Shown here: piece after piece, positions 14,918 to 22,896 of the stretch
Numbering within the stretch: position 1 is the first letter of the stretch
How the letters are laid out: each line of letters starts with the position of its first letter
NCBI RefSeq assembly: GCF_001434785.1
Contig: NZ_AZDT01000066.1
Span: 41,776-73,803 of the forward strand
Length of the DNA: 32,028 nucleotides
Reading direction: 5' to 3'
DNA from: Levilactobacillus namurensis DSM 19117
GTDB lineage: Bacteria > Bacillota > Bacilli > Lactobacillales > Lactobacillaceae
The notes under the pieces: generated by a model
Databases searched by the model: none
What the model was told of the DNA's origin: nothing
What the model saw: only the letters and a program-made list of their open reading frames with translations
Position numbers and translations under genes: made by a program

Positions 14918-16021
14918 ATGCAAGACATCGGGCAGCGCTTGCTGCATGATAAAATTCTGGGAATCGCTTTAGGGGCGGCCCTTTTGAGCCTATTCGTGGG
15001 CCGACCCACGGCGGATGCGGTGGATTGGTCGACCATTCTGGCCCTGCTGGCGCTGATGATCTGCGTACAACTGTTGAATCGGCTGCAGGTCTTAGACGCC
15101 CTCAGTAATCGCTTGTTGGCCGTGACCAGCACACAACGCCAAGTGGTACAACTGTTTACTGGACTGGCTTTTGCGGGGGCGATGGTCCTGACCAACGACG
15201 TGACCATCTTAACGTTGCTGCCCATGCTGGTCTTGGTGGCCCGCCAACAGAAAATGGCGTTGGCGTTGCCTGCCGTGCTGGTGGTCATGGCGGCCAACCT
15301 AGGAAGCGCCTTTACCCCGTTCGGCAACCCCCAGAACTTATACCTGTTCGCCCACTACCAGTTATCAGCGGGCGCGTTCTTTCGCTTATCTAGCCCGTTA
15401 TTGGTCGGGGGCGTTCTGGTCATGTTAGGTCTGACCTATCTGGCGCGCCCGCGGCCGATCGTGACCCCACCGGTCCGTCAGATTCCGGACCATCCGGTGG
15501 CCATCAGCCTTGCGCTGGGCCTGTTTGGCCTGGTCCTCCTAGGGGTCTTTCGGGTCCTACCGCTGGGGTGGGTGACGCTGGTCGCCGTCATTGGCGGCCT
15601 CTTACTGGATCGCCGGGCCGTTCAGCGGGTGGATTACGGCCTTCTGTTGACCTTCATCTGCTTCTTTATCCTGGTCAGCGCCATCAGCCATAACCCGCAG
15701 GTGATCGCGGGGATGCAGCGATTAATGCGGACGCCGCATGCGGTGTACCTGACCAGCTTGGTCGCCAGTCAAGTTATCAGTAACGTCCCGGCGACCGTCC
15801 TGCTTGCGCCGTTTACGTCCCACTCGGCGGCCCTGTTCTGGGGCGTGAACGTTGGCGGTCTAGGGACCCTGGTCGCGTCACTGGCGAATCTGTTGACTCT
15901 AAAGCAACTACTGGCCTTGGGCGAGCGGGATGCCGTCCGGCCGTTTTTCAAACTTTTTACGGTGCTCAATGTGCTGGGCCTCCTACTGTTGGGCAGCCTA
16001 GGATGGTTCTGGTTACGCTAG
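14918..16021 (+). CDS. SLC13/ArsB-like anion permease
   Basis: Integral membrane protein of 367 residues with about ten hydrophobic segments. It has the family loop NLGSAFTPFGNPQNLYLF (residues 127-144), with its P-loop-like NPQN and an analogous VISNVPATVLLAPF later, the inverted-repeat topology of the ion-transporter (IT) superfamily that includes citrate, arsenite and sodium/proton carriers. The substrate is unknown; arsenite or dicarboxylates are usual in relatives but no arsenic genes are nearby. Start follows GAGGAAGG. It is shorter than many SLC13 members. Confidence 0.85.
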   Translation: MQDIGQRLLHDKILGIALGAALLSLFVGRPTADAVDWSTILALLALMICVQLLNRLQVLDALSNRLLAVTSTQRQVVQLFTGLAFAGAMVLTNDVTILTLLPMLVLVARQQKMALALPAVLVVMAANLGSAFTPFGNPQNLYLFAHYQLSAGAFFRLSSPLLVGGVLVMLGLTYLARPRPIVTPPVRQIPDHPVAISLALGLFGLVLLGVFRVLPLGWVTLVAVIGGLLLDRRAVQRVDYGLLLTFICFFILVSAISHNPQVIAGMQRLMRTPHAVYLTSLVASQVISNVPATVLLAPFTSHSAALFWGVNVGGLGTLVASLANLLTLKQLLALGERDAVRPFFKLFTVLNVLGLLLLGSLGWFWLR

Positions 16022-16390
16022 GGCGTAATCGGTTCCATAACAAACAAAATGTTTTATTGACGAAATCATTACCAAAAGTTTATCGATAATCTACATCGGC
16101 TAGGTAAACTGGTCTTAGAGTTAAGCCTGAACGGTCCCATTAGCGAGTTAGCCCAGTCGGGTGATTTTGGCGTCCCTCCTAGTCGGTGCCTGAACCCCAA
16201 TTCAGCGCACCAACCAAAGTTACGGAAACGGCAAGGCTGATGGGCTGGTGGATCGAACGGTTTGATTCAAGTCCTAAGTCACGATGAACTCCCCAATTGG
16301 TAGATGAGACTTAGGGTGATTTCCAGGAGGGGACCGGTGACCGTCTGAACAGCGGCCTCCTCTCTGGGCGTCAATCTTTTAACGAATAGA
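16022..16390. other. Gene-free structured region between convergent genes
   Basis: No credible gene. It holds hairpins at 16185-16211 (GGTG/CACC with CTGAA/TTCAG), 16273-16315 (CCTAAGTC/GACTTAGG) and about 16323-16367, then the terminator at 16391-16440. TTGACG (about 16058) followed after 18 nt by TATCGA is a weak promoter candidate. It could hold a small RNA on the + strand or be the long 3' end of the permease transcript. Confidence 0.35.
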
Positions 16391-16440
16391 CAAAAATCCC
16401 GTCTAAGCGGTTCTTCAAAACCGCTTAGACGGGATTTTTG
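16391..16440. terminator. Bidirectional terminator for asnA
   Basis: A 22-bp perfect stem (16391-16412 with 16419-16440) around CTTCAA, with A- and T-runs on opposite ends. It ends asnA on the minus strand and the permease transcript on the plus strand. Confidence 0.92.
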
Positions 16441-16500
16441 ATTGTGATTCAGCTTTTTCAGGAAGGTCTGCCTAACCAGTGTCACCGTTAGGCAAGGGGC

Positions 16501-17508
16501 CTAGAGAATCTGAATCCGGTGTTGGTAGCACTTGTCGATCATCTCTTGTGGCCAGACGCTGGCTTGAACTTCGCCCACGTGCGCCTTACCCAGTAACAAC
16601 ATGCAGAGCCGGGATTGGCCGATTCCGCCCCCGATGGTGTAAGGCAGTTCGCCGTTCAGTAGCATCTGGTGGAACGGTAATTTGGCCCGGTCTTCAGCGT
16701 TAGCGTCCTTTAATTGGGCCTTCATGGATTCTTCACTAACTCGGATCCCCATGCTAGAGATTTCCAGAGCGTGTTGGAGGGGTTCGTACCAGAAGAGGAT
16801 GTCCCCGTTGAGTTGCCAATCATCGTAGTCGGGGGCCCGGCCGTCGTGGCGCTTGCCGCTCTTGAGCTTACCACCGATCTGCATTAAGAAGACGGCGCCG
16901 TAACGCTTGGTAATGGCGTCTTCCCGTTCCTTAGGGGTCAACGTTGGGAATTCGTCTTCGAGTTCTTGGGTGGTGACGAAGTGAATTTCGTCTGGTAAAT
17001 GGTGAACGGCTTCGGGGAACTTGTACCAGACTTCGTGTTCCATGTGCTTGATGACCTTGAAGATGGTCCGAACAGTATCCTCAAGGGTCTGCGTGGTCCG
17101 TTCATCCTTAGCGATGATCTTTTCCCAGTCCCATTGGTCGACGTAGATGGAGTGGATGTTGTCCAGGTCTTCATCTTTCCGGATAGCGTTCATGTTGGTG
17201 TACAATCCCGTGTGCATGACGAACCCGTAACGCTTCAGGGCTAGCCGCTTCCACTTAGCCAGGGAGTGCACGATTTCGATCGTCTTGCCAGGCATGTCCT
17301 TCATGGTGAAGGAGACGGGCTTTTCGACCCCGTTCAGATTATCGTTGAGACCCGTGCCTTTTTCGACAAACATCGGGGCGGACAGCCGTGACAGGTTCAG
17401 TTCTTTGCCGAACTCATCTTGAAAGGTTTCCCGAATGTAGCGAATCGCCTGTTGCGTTTGAATCACGTCTAATTTTGGATCGTAGTCCTTAGGGATAATT
17501 AACTTCAT
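16501..17508 (-). CDS. asnA: Aspartate-ammonia ligase AsnA
   Basis: Cytoplasmic ammonia-dependent asparagine synthetase: aspartate + NH3 + ATP gives asparagine + AMP + PPi. It is a class II aminoacyl-tRNA-synthetase-like fold. Length 335 aa is normal, and family segments are obvious: [32 protein letters not shown], and near the C-terminus the motif-3-like [15 protein letters not shown]. The ATG follows AAAGGAG. Upstream there is a complete T-box riboswitch with an Asn-type specifier, so expression rises when charged tRNA-Asn falls. Single gene unit with its own terminator. Confidence 0.97.
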   Translation of the reverse strand: MKLIIPKDYDPKLDVIQTQQAIRYIRETFQDEFGKELNLSRLSAPMFVEKGTGLNDNLNGVEKPVSFTMKDMPGKTIEIVHSLAKWKRLALKRYGFVMHTGLYTNMNAIRKDEDLDNIHSIYVDQWDWEKIIAKDERTTQTLEDTVRTIFKVIKHMEHEVWYKFPEAVHHLPDEIHFVTTQELEDEFPTLTPKEREDAITKRYGAVFLMQIGGKLKSGKRHDGRAPDYDDWQLNGDILFWYEPLQHALEISSMGIRVSEESMKAQLKDANAEDRAKLPFHQMLLNGELPYTIGGGIGQSRLCMLLLGKAHVGEVQASVWPQEMIDKCYQHRIQIL

Positions 17509-17553
17509 ACACCAACACTCCTTTAGTCTTTTCTGCAGTCATTTACACAAAAT

Positions 17554-17838
17554 AAAAAAGTCTTCCGTCCCAATACAGGGACGAAAGACTTTTCGCGGTA
17601 CCACCCAGATTGCCTACGTGACGTAGGCCTCCTCAAAAGAGCACTAACATGCTCCACCGCTGGTAACGTACCGGTCAACGTCTAAACCTACTCTGAACGC
17701 GAAGCGTGTCATTTCAGCCAGAAACTTAAGAAAGGGTTATTCAGCATCATCCACATCTGGGGCGGGTTTCCACTATCCCCGCTTCACTGGCAGCTGGATG
17801 AAACTTACTCTGCTTTCTTGTCGCTTTTATCTTGTTGC
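17554..17838 (-). promoter_or_regulatory. T-box riboswitch of asnA
   Basis: The minus-strand leader has the near-invariant T-box GGTGGTACCGCG (within 17594-17608), then a terminator hairpin with a run of U (17554-17594). Stem I closes with AAGAAAG against CTTTCTT, and the likely specifier codon AAC (17736-17738), immediately next to that stem, reads asparagine, matching the downstream gene. Uncharged tRNA-Asn would stabilise the antiterminator. Placement of the specifier is by eye. Confidence 0.92.
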
Positions 17839-17842
17839 CAAT

Positions 17843-17870
17843 AGAATAGCACTAAAAATCAGTTTGTAAA
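17843..17870 (-). promoter_or_regulatory. Promoter of the asnA T-box transcript
   Basis: On the minus strand TTTACA (17865-17870), a 16-nt spacer ending in TGC and TATTCT (17843-17848). Confidence 0.7.
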
Positions 17871-17925
17871 AGAAAAATTTGAAAATGATGAGTTTCAAGC
17901 CTAGTTTCACCATGGGATTTTAATC

Positions 17926-17951
17926 TGAAAAAGCCCGGTAGACGGGGCTTG
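17926..17951 (-). terminator. Terminator after the 18053 membrane gene
   Basis: AAGCCCC and GGGCTT form a hairpin with a T-run on the minus strand, about 100 nt after the stop codon. Confidence 0.65.
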
Positions 17952-18052
17952 AGCGTTCGGTTAGCCCGCCATCAAAAAAATTTAGGCATTCTAGGTGCGG
18001 GGCCTTGGATGGTTTACCGGTGGCGACCGGCGCACAACAGCTGGTATTCTCC

Positions 18053-18676
18053 CTAGTGCGTGCCGCGTTCTTCGTGTTCCGAGATGTGCTTATAGGTCTT
18101 TTTGCCGAAGAGCACCATCTTGGCCATGGGCGACTTGTGAGCCAAAAAGAGGGTGTAACTGAGACTGGAGAAGGCCGTTAGCCCCCAGAGAATCCAGCTG
18201 CTGTGGCGCGCGCCAGTGAGCCGGTAGAAAATCAACACGTCGGCGGCGACTTCCTTATAGGCCGCTTCAAAGAGGTGGTCGATGCTGGTGAGTTCGTGGA
18301 GGTACAGCCCCTCAATCACCAGCTGCAAACCAAGAATCATCAACCAACCGTAGAGGTAGTGGCGCCCACCCTGGGCCGTGACCACTTTCTTGTAGACCGG
18401 GACCTCTTGACCGTTGGCGTCCCGAAAGTACCGGTTCCCCGTTTCTTCCAGGCGAATCTTAGTGTGGGCGGTCTGGTAGTGACCGACTAGAGTGGCGACG
18501 ATGATCAGGCCCACCGTGATCACCGCGTTGAGTGGCGACCAGACGAAGGTCCGCATGAACTGATAGAGGCAGAAGATGGGGATGAACCAGTAGCTCAGCC
18601 AACCAATGGCGCTGAATTCGAACTGGTCCTTGATGAAGATAATGAAGATGACGGCGATGACTGCGGGTAAAAACAT
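18053..18676 (-). CDS. Multi-spanning membrane protein of unknown function
   Basis: 207 residues with five probable membrane helices (about residues 1-18, 24-42, 47-67, 108-130 and 165-185) separated by a basic loop. There is no recognised family motif. I use ATG 18676, preceded by GAAGGAAG, not an upstream longer frame that has no RBS. A TGG-TACACT extended -10 lies upstream (about 18706-18714), then parS site 2. Start, promoter and terminator are consistent with a single-gene unit. It could be a transporter-like accessory or stress membrane protein; I cannot say. Confidence 0.75.
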   Translation of the reverse strand: MFLPAVIAVIFIIFIKDQFEFSAIGWLSYWFIPIFCLYQFMRTFVWSPLNAVITVGLIIVATLVGHYQTAHTKIRLEETGNRYFRDANGQEVPVYKKVVTAQGGRHYLYGWLMILGLQLVIEGLYLHELTSIDHLFEAAYKEVAADVLIFYRLTGARHSSWILWGLTAFSSLSYTLFLAHKSPMAKMVLFGKKTYKHISEHEERGTH

Positions 18677-18741
18677 GTTGAGACTTCCTTCTCGTGGTTT
18701 TTCTTGAGTGTACCACACCCCTGACGATTCAGGGGTCCCGA

Positions 18742-18757
18742 TGTTTCACATGAAACA
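18742..18757. other. parS-like site 2
   Basis: TGTTTCACATGAAACA, the reverse complement of site 1, is one base off the ParB consensus. It lies between the divergent promoters of the membrane-protein gene and the small ORF. Confidence 0.8.
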
Positions 18758-18765
18758 CCGCGGAC

Positions 18766-18794
18766 CTGACAGCTGGCGTAGATTCAGGTAAACT
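18766..18794 (+). promoter_or_regulatory. Promoter before the small ORF
   Basis: CTGACA (18766-18771), a 17-nt spacer and TAAACT (18789-18794). Confidence 0.6.
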
Positions 18795-18829
18795 GGAGGA
18801 GAACGGAACCGGACGTTAGTGGGGTGATA

Positions 18830-18961
18830 ATGGTGAAGAAAGTTGGCAGAATCTTAGGCGGTATCTGGGAGAGCAGCACGTTGGCTACGCTACTGGAACT
18901 GGTAGTCGGATTCTTCGCGGAAGGCATCTTGCGCCACGGGTCTGGTAGGCGAAAGAAGTGA
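18830..18961 (+). CDS. Putative 43-residue small protein
   Basis: Too short for the usual gene callers. ATG 18830 has GGGGTGAT just upstream and a good promoter 36 nt before it. The product begins with a basic segment (MVKKVGRILGG), continues through a hydrophobic/amphipathic middle (ATLLELVVGFFAEGIL) and ends in a basic tail (SGRRKK). That layout suits a small membrane-associated protein. The gene is transcribed in the direction of the next one (19034), which has its own extended -10 at 18990-18998. Function is unknown; the coding call rests on promoter, RBS and an intact frame only. Confidence 0.5.
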   Translation: MVKKVGRILGGIWESSTLATLLELVVGFFAEGILRHGSGRRKK

Positions 18962-18989
18962 TCGACAACGGCCAAGCGCCGGTCGATTG

Positions 18990-18998
18990 TGGTAGACT
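18990..18998 (+). promoter_or_regulatory. Extended -10 of the 19034 gene
   Basis: TGG-TAGACT (hexamer 18993-18998) lies 36 nt before the start. Confidence 0.45.
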
Positions 18999-19033
18999 AG
19001 GGTATCAAAACACGGAAATTGGAGGCACCCCTC

Positions 19034-19354
19034 ATGGCAGAGTCATCAGATAGAGCCGCTATTCGGCGGAAGAAGCTCAAGGAAAAGGTTGGACCGGAGA
19101 TTTGGCAGAAGTATATGACCAGCGTAGAACGCGGCCTGTTGAACCAAAAGGAAGCCGATGCGGCCATGTTGGTCGAACATAAAAAGGCAGTGACCACGCG
19201 GAACCGGGTCCGTAAGGCGAAGGGACCGCGGCCTAAGAGTAACCGCACCAAGCGCCGCGAACACGCGGAAAAGGTAGCCGCTCAGGAATGGGCGAGTCGC
19301 AAGCACGCCACGGGGCACCGCGCGCGGCGTGGGCAACGTGACGATTGGAATTAA
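19034..19354 (+). CDS. Small, strongly basic protein of unknown function
   Basis: 106 residues, very rich in Lys/Arg in the second half (RKAKGPRPKSNRTKRREH), mostly helical-looking, with no cysteines or membrane segments. Basic character suggests nucleic-acid binding but no motif confirms it. I place the start at ATG 19034 because GGAGG (19021-19025) is 8 nt before it; an upstream in-frame TTG overlaps that RBS. A strong terminator follows at 19370-19417. I do not recognise the family. Confidence 0.75.
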   Translation: MAESSDRAAIRRKKLKEKVGPEIWQKYMTSVERGLLNQKEADAAMLVEHKKAVTTRNRVRKAKGPRPKSNRTKRREHAEKVAAQEWASRKHATGHRARRGQRDDWN

Positions 19355-19369
19355 TGGCACTCACTTCAG

Positions 19370-19417
19370 ACGACGATTTCATCAACCAACCCGGGTGGTG
19401 AAAGCGTCGTTTTTTTA
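19370..19417 (+). terminator. Terminator after the basic-protein gene
   Basis: ACGACG (19370-19375) pairs with CGTCGT (19405-19410), with an inner TTTCA/TGAAA helix, followed by seven T. Confidence 0.85.
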
Positions 19418-19432
19418 GTCACTAAGGTCCTA

Positions 19433-19468
19433 AAAAACCCTGGCAGTCGGCTGACTACCAGGGGTTTT
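19433..19468. terminator. Bidirectional terminator of the alcohol dehydrogenase gene
   Basis: AAAACCCTGGcAGTC pairs with GACTaCCAGGGGTTTT around GGCT; an A-run on the left makes it work for the minus-strand gene. Confidence 0.88.
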
Positions 19469-19497
19469 GTAAGATCAATCAATTTAAAATTTTAAGC

Positions 19498-20670
19498 TTA
19501 TTTTGCGTCGTAAGCAGCTTGGAAGATCTTGATGATGTCTTCCTTAGTCCCCTTACGAGGATTGGAGAAGGCGTTCCCGTCCTTCAAGGCGTTTTCAGCC
19601 ATCAGTTCGAAGTCTTCTGGCTTGGCACCGATTTCCTTGATGGAAGCCGGGATACCAACGTCTTGAGACATTTGCTTCATGGCCTTGATGGACAATTCAG
19701 CAGCGTCACGGGTTGATAAGCCATCCGTGTTTTCACCCATGATCTTTGCTAATTCAGCAAAGCGTTCTGGGCAAGCGATGATGTTGTATTCTTCAACGTA
19801 AGGCAGAAGCAATGCACAGCAGACACCATGAGGGGCATCGTATTGGCCACCCAATTGGTGAGCCATGGCGTGAACGTAACCCAAGTTGGCGTTGTTGAAG
19901 GCCATCCCGGCTAACATTTCAGCCTCGACCATCTTGGTCCGGGCTTCCAGATTGTGGCCGTTCGCAACGGCTTCACGTAAGGAAGTTTCAATTAACTTAA
20001 TGGCTTCGATACATTGTGAGTCGGTGATGGGGTTGTGGTCAACGGAGACGTATGGTTCGATGGATTGAACGAAGGCATCCATCCCAGTCGCAGCCGTCAA
20101 GCCCTTAGGCACATCCAGCATCAGAGTTGGGTCGTTGAAGGAAACCAACGGAATGTTCCGCCAAGAAACCACGACGAACTTCAAGTGGGTCTCTTCGTTG
20201 GTGATTACCGCGTGACGGGTCAGTTCGGAACCAGTCCCGGCAGTGGTGTTTACGGCGATCAGTGGTGGCAAAGCCTTGTCGAGCGTTTCGATGCCGGCCA
20301 ACTTGGTGATGTCATCACCGTTGGTCAGGATGATACCGGCACCCTTACCCGTATCGTGCGCTGAACCCCCACCAATGGTAATGATGGAGTCCGCACCAGA
20401 GTCTTCATAGAGCTTCTTAACTTCCTTGATGTTACGAATCTTAGGGTTTGGTTCCACGTTGTTGTAGATCACATAATCCACACCAGCGGCGTCCAAAGAC
20501 TTCAGGCTTTGTTGAACGGCACCATCTTTCATGCCTTCCAAGAATTTGTCCGTCACGATAACGGGCTTCTTCATACCTAACATCTTGGCACGGTCACCAA
20601 GCTTGCTAATAACGCCAGGGCCAAAAAAGTTGACACTGGGCATCAGAAAATCATAACTACGTTCAGCCAT
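19498..20670 (-). CDS. dhaT: Iron-type alcohol dehydrogenase, 1,3-propanediol dehydrogenase-like
   Basis: Cytoplasmic NAD(H)-dependent group III alcohol dehydrogenase of 390 aa. The NAD motif GGGSAHDTGKG is at 100-110. Expected metal ligands are D198, H267 and H281 (VHAMAHQLGG and APHG), but the fourth, normally His in D-x3-H, is Gln202 (MDAFVQSIEPY). The N-terminus SYDFLMPSVNFFGPGVI resembles lactobacillus 1,3-propanediol dehydrogenases, which reduce 3-hydroxypropionaldehyde; other aldehydes are possible. A consensus promoter, a palindrome and a cre-like sequence lie upstream. Its codons look more uniform than those of its neighbours, as in highly expressed genes. Gene symbol by resemblance. 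Confidence 0.85.
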   Translation of the reverse strand: MAERSYDFLMPSVNFFGPGVISKLGDRAKMLGMKKPVIVTDKFLEGMKDGAVQQSLKSLDAAGVDYVIYNNVEPNPKIRNIKEVKKLYEDSGADSIITIGGGSAHDTGKGAGIILTNGDDITKLAGIETLDKALPPLIAVNTTAGTGSELTRHAVITNEETHLKFVVVSWRNIPLVSFNDPTLMLDVPKGLTAATGMDAFVQSIEPYVSVDHNPITDSQCIEAIKLIETSLREAVANGHNLEARTKMVEAEMLAGMAFNNANLGYVHAMAHQLGGQYDAPHGVCCALLLPYVEEYNIIACPERFAELAKIMGENTDGLSTRDAAELSIKAMKQMSQDVGIPASIKEIGAKPEDFELMAENALKDGNAFSNPRKGTKEDIIKIFQAAYDAK

Positions 20671-20976
20671 AATATAAAATGCCTTCTTTCAGAAGTTTTG
20701 AAAATCTTTAATACCTTATTCACAAGTGAATTATAACTTAGAAACTTACAGTATGCAACCGTTTTCGACAAAAAGTTTGTTAGTCGACCGTTAAAATCCT
20801 GGTATATCAGGCGTTGTGCCCAATGAATAATTTAAAAAGAAACTAAAATAGTCGTTTTCAAAAGACTGTTTTGAATGATGAAAAACTAAACAAAGTTTTC
20901 GCTGCCGAGCGCATGATTTAAACTCGACTGGGGTGAGATTCAGAAATCGGGGGGAAGGATTGAGGTCCCGCTACGA
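20671..20976. other. Gene-free divergent regulatory region
   Basis: Between the divergent alcohol dehydrogenase and lipoprotein genes. Apart from the two promoters listed, it holds an operator-like inverted repeat, TTCAAAA-GACTG-TTTTGAA (20857-20875), and TCGAC/GTCGA (about 20764-20787). No reading frame is supported. Confidence 0.5.
20718..20767 (-). promoter_or_regulatory. Promoter, palindrome and cre-like site of the alcohol dehydrogenase gene
   Basis: On the minus strand TTGCAT (20753-20758), 17-nt spacer and TATAAT (20730-20735) form an excellent promoter. The palindrome ATTCACAAGTGAAT (20718-20731) overlaps the -10 and +1. Plus-strand ATGCAACCGTTTTCG (20753-20767) fits the cre consensus WTGNAANCGNWNNCW except for the last base and overlaps the -35. 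Confidence 0.75.
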
Positions 20977-21005
20977 TTGACTTAAAATAATTAAGGAACT
21001 ATACA
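20977..21005 (+). promoter_or_regulatory. Promoter of the lipoprotein-CDF unit
   Basis: TTGACT (20977-20982), a 17-nt spacer and TATACA (21000-21005). Confidence 0.7.
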
Positions 21006-21044
21006 TATTCAAATCGAAACAAAATGAACCTAGGAGGGGTTTAC

Positions 21045-21806
21045 ATGCAAAGACATCATACGTGGGCCGTGGGGGCATTACTGGTTACCGTAACGGTCGG
21101 CTTGTCCGGTTGCTCGTTGTTCGGTTCGCCCAAGAACGTGACGCATCAGGCACGTCAGTCCCAGACATCCGCAAAATCAGGTAAGTTAGCCAAGGACGAG
21201 TCGATCATCCAAACGGCCCGTAAGGCCAACGCAACGGGCCATTACCAAGCATCGAACAAGGCGCTCAGTCAAATCAACGTCGCCGAACTTAATGGCAAGG
21301 GATTTGGTACTTTGAAGACGGAATTCTTTGATTTACAGAAGAGCAATGATAAGTTCTTGTTGAAGGATGATAAGACTTCCAAGTCGGTCACCACGACCGG
21401 CGGGTCCACCACGCAGCGGACCACCGGCACCAACGATAGTTTTGACGGTTATTCGAAGTTCACCGGGGACTATGCCTTCTATAACGATGACGATGGGGAT
21501 CGGATTCAAGCCGACCTCGACATCGATAGTGATGGGACGGTCATCCAGAACAATAACGACGGTACGGCCTTTCACGGCTACGCGACCATCAAGGACTCGG
21601 GGGCCAAGGGCGTCCTGTCTTACGATGTGTCGTCGGGGACCAACGATACCAAGACCATCGACGCCAACGTGGAAATCGACGTGACTTGGAGTAACGGGGA
21701 GAACGAGACCTATTACGGCTACACGGCCTACGACGGGAGTACCGTCTTGACTGATGGCCAGTCGTATCACCACGACTTAGTCAATGAAGTTTGGACGCAG
21801 GGGTAA
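21045..21806 (+). CDS. Predicted lipoprotein of unknown function
   Basis: 253 residues. The N-terminus has a signal peptide with lipobox LSGC, so Cys23 would be lipidated and the protein anchored outside the membrane. It continues with a Ser/Lys/Gln-rich linker, a helical part and, from about residue 140, an acidic Asp/Asn/Thr-rich domain likely to be beta-rich (repeated GYA motifs). I place the start at ATG 21045 after TAGGAGGGG; an upstream in-frame ATG (21024) lies before that RBS and is ignored. A CDF exporter gene starts 32 bp downstream and may be co-transcribed, so a metal-related role is possible but not shown. Confidence 0.8.
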   Translation: MQRHHTWAVGALLVTVTVGLSGCSLFGSPKNVTHQARQSQTSAKSGKLAKDESIIQTARKANATGHYQASNKALSQINVAELNGKGFGTLKTEFFDLQKSNDKFLLKDDKTSKSVTTTGGSTTQRTTGTNDSFDGYSKFTGDYAFYNDDDGDRIQADLDIDSDGTVIQNNNDGTAFHGYATIKDSGAKGVLSYDVSSGTNDTKTIDANVEIDVTWSNGENETYYGYTAYDGSTVLTDGQSYHHDLVNEVWTQG

Positions 21807-21838
21807 CCTGGGCGTCCTTAAGGTGAAGAGGCGGTTGC

Positions 21839-22822
21839 ATGCAAGAATTTCATGAGCACCATGTTGCGGAAGCTGCGCAGTGGCGGGCGACTCAGGCCAG
21901 CGAACTACAAAAGTTACGCCGGGCGCAGAACCATCTCTGGCTTAACGTGGCGGCGTACTTGGCGATTTCCGTAATTGAGTTTTACTTGGCGGTTGTGGGG
22001 CATTCGCAGACCTTACGCGCGGATGCGTTGAATAATTTATCCGGAATCATTTCGGCGGCCTTACTGCTGGTAGGCATCTTTATCGCCCGTGACGTGGACG
22101 ATGACGACCTGTTGGGGCAACCCTTACCGGAAGACAGTCCGCAGGCGGGACAGCGACTTCAGCTGACCCGGTTTCACTACGAAACGGTCTTTACGCTGAT
22201 TACCGGTATCGTCATGGTAGGAATCTCCTTCAGCGTCCTCTTTAGCGGGCTCAAGAGCTTGATCCATCCGGAGGAGCAGGAGATTCCGCGACCGATTACC
22301 TTAGTCGGGGCCGCGGTTGCGCTGGTTATCATGCTGGGCGTCTGGTGGTTGAACCGTCGCGCCGGGCGCCGGTTGAACAACGCCGCGTTGAGTGCGGCCG
22401 CGCAGGATAGTCTGAGCGATGCGCTGACCAGTCTGGGCACGTTGGTCGCCATTGGCGGGGCACTATGGTTCCAGTTCAAATGGCTCGATGGAGTCGCGAG
22501 CCTGGTGGTCGGGATGTTTATCCTGACGGCGGGCGTGAAGATCTTCCGCGAGAGCAGCCTGAACTTGGCGGATTATTTCGACCCGCAAGAAGAGGCGACG
22601 TTCAAGCAGGTCATTGCGCAATGGCCGGGAGTCCGGGACGTGGCCGCCATTAAGGCGCACTATAACGGCAATATGGTCACGCTAGACGTGATCATCGCGG
22701 TCGACCCAGAGATGCGGGTTCAGGACAGCTACCGGTTAGGCGAAGCAATCGAGGAGCAGATGCGCCGTCAGTTTGGCATTGTCGATACCGACGTGATGGC
22801 GGTACCTGACGTTCAGAAGTAG
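21839..22822 (+). CDS. Cation diffusion facilitator (CDF) metal exporter, Mn/Fe-type motif
   Basis: Membrane proton-metal antiporter that moves divalent cations out of the cytoplasm. About six transmembrane helices precede a C-terminal cytoplasmic domain (about residues 245-327, VRDVAAIKAHYNGNMVTLDVII). The helix-5 motif is D-SLS-D (AAQDSLSDALTSLG), Asp-x3-Asp where zinc transporters have His-x3-Asp; with helix 2 ADALNN it resembles manganese-type members. The N-terminus has a His-rich stretch (EFHEHHV). The RBS is GAAGAGG. It follows the lipoprotein by 32 bp in probable operon and is closed by a strong terminator. Confidence 0.9.
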   Translation: MQEFHEHHVAEAAQWRATQASELQKLRRAQNHLWLNVAAYLAISVIEFYLAVVGHSQTLRADALNNLSGIISAALLLVGIFIARDVDDDDLLGQPLPEDSPQAGQRLQLTRFHYETVFTLITGIVMVGISFSVLFSGLKSLIHPEEQEIPRPITLVGAAVALVIMLGVWWLNRRAGRRLNNAALSAAAQDSLSDALTSLGTLVAIGGALWFQFKWLDGVASLVVGMFILTAGVKIFRESSLNLADYFDPQEEATFKQVIAQWPGVRDVAAIKAHYNGNMVTLDVIIAVDPEMRVQDSYRLGEAIEEQMRRQFGIVDTDVMAVPDVQK

Positions 22823-22833
22823 GGACCATTGAA

Positions 22834-22873
22834 AAAGGGATTCCGGAAATGGTGACATTTCCGGAATCCCTTT
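22834..22873. terminator. Bidirectional terminator of the CDF and azoreductase genes
   Basis: An 18-bp perfect stem (22834-22851 with 22856-22873) around GTGA lies between the two convergent genes. Confidence 0.92.
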
Positions 22874-22896
22874 GTGTTTGGGAGCTAGTATGAGGA

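Noticed and set aside
16232-16290. T-arm-like GGTTTGATTCAAGTCC suggesting a tRNA
   Set aside because: No matching acceptor stem, D-arm or anticodon arm can be built around it.
16279-16485. 68-aa minus-strand frame
   Set aside because: It runs through the 22-bp perfect terminator stem behind asnA, so it is 3' UTR.
20718-20731. ATTCACAAGTGAAT as a Rex (NADH-sensing) site
   Set aside because: The half-sites face the opposite way from the Rex consensus TTGTGAA-N4-TTCACAA, so I only call it an unassigned palindrome.
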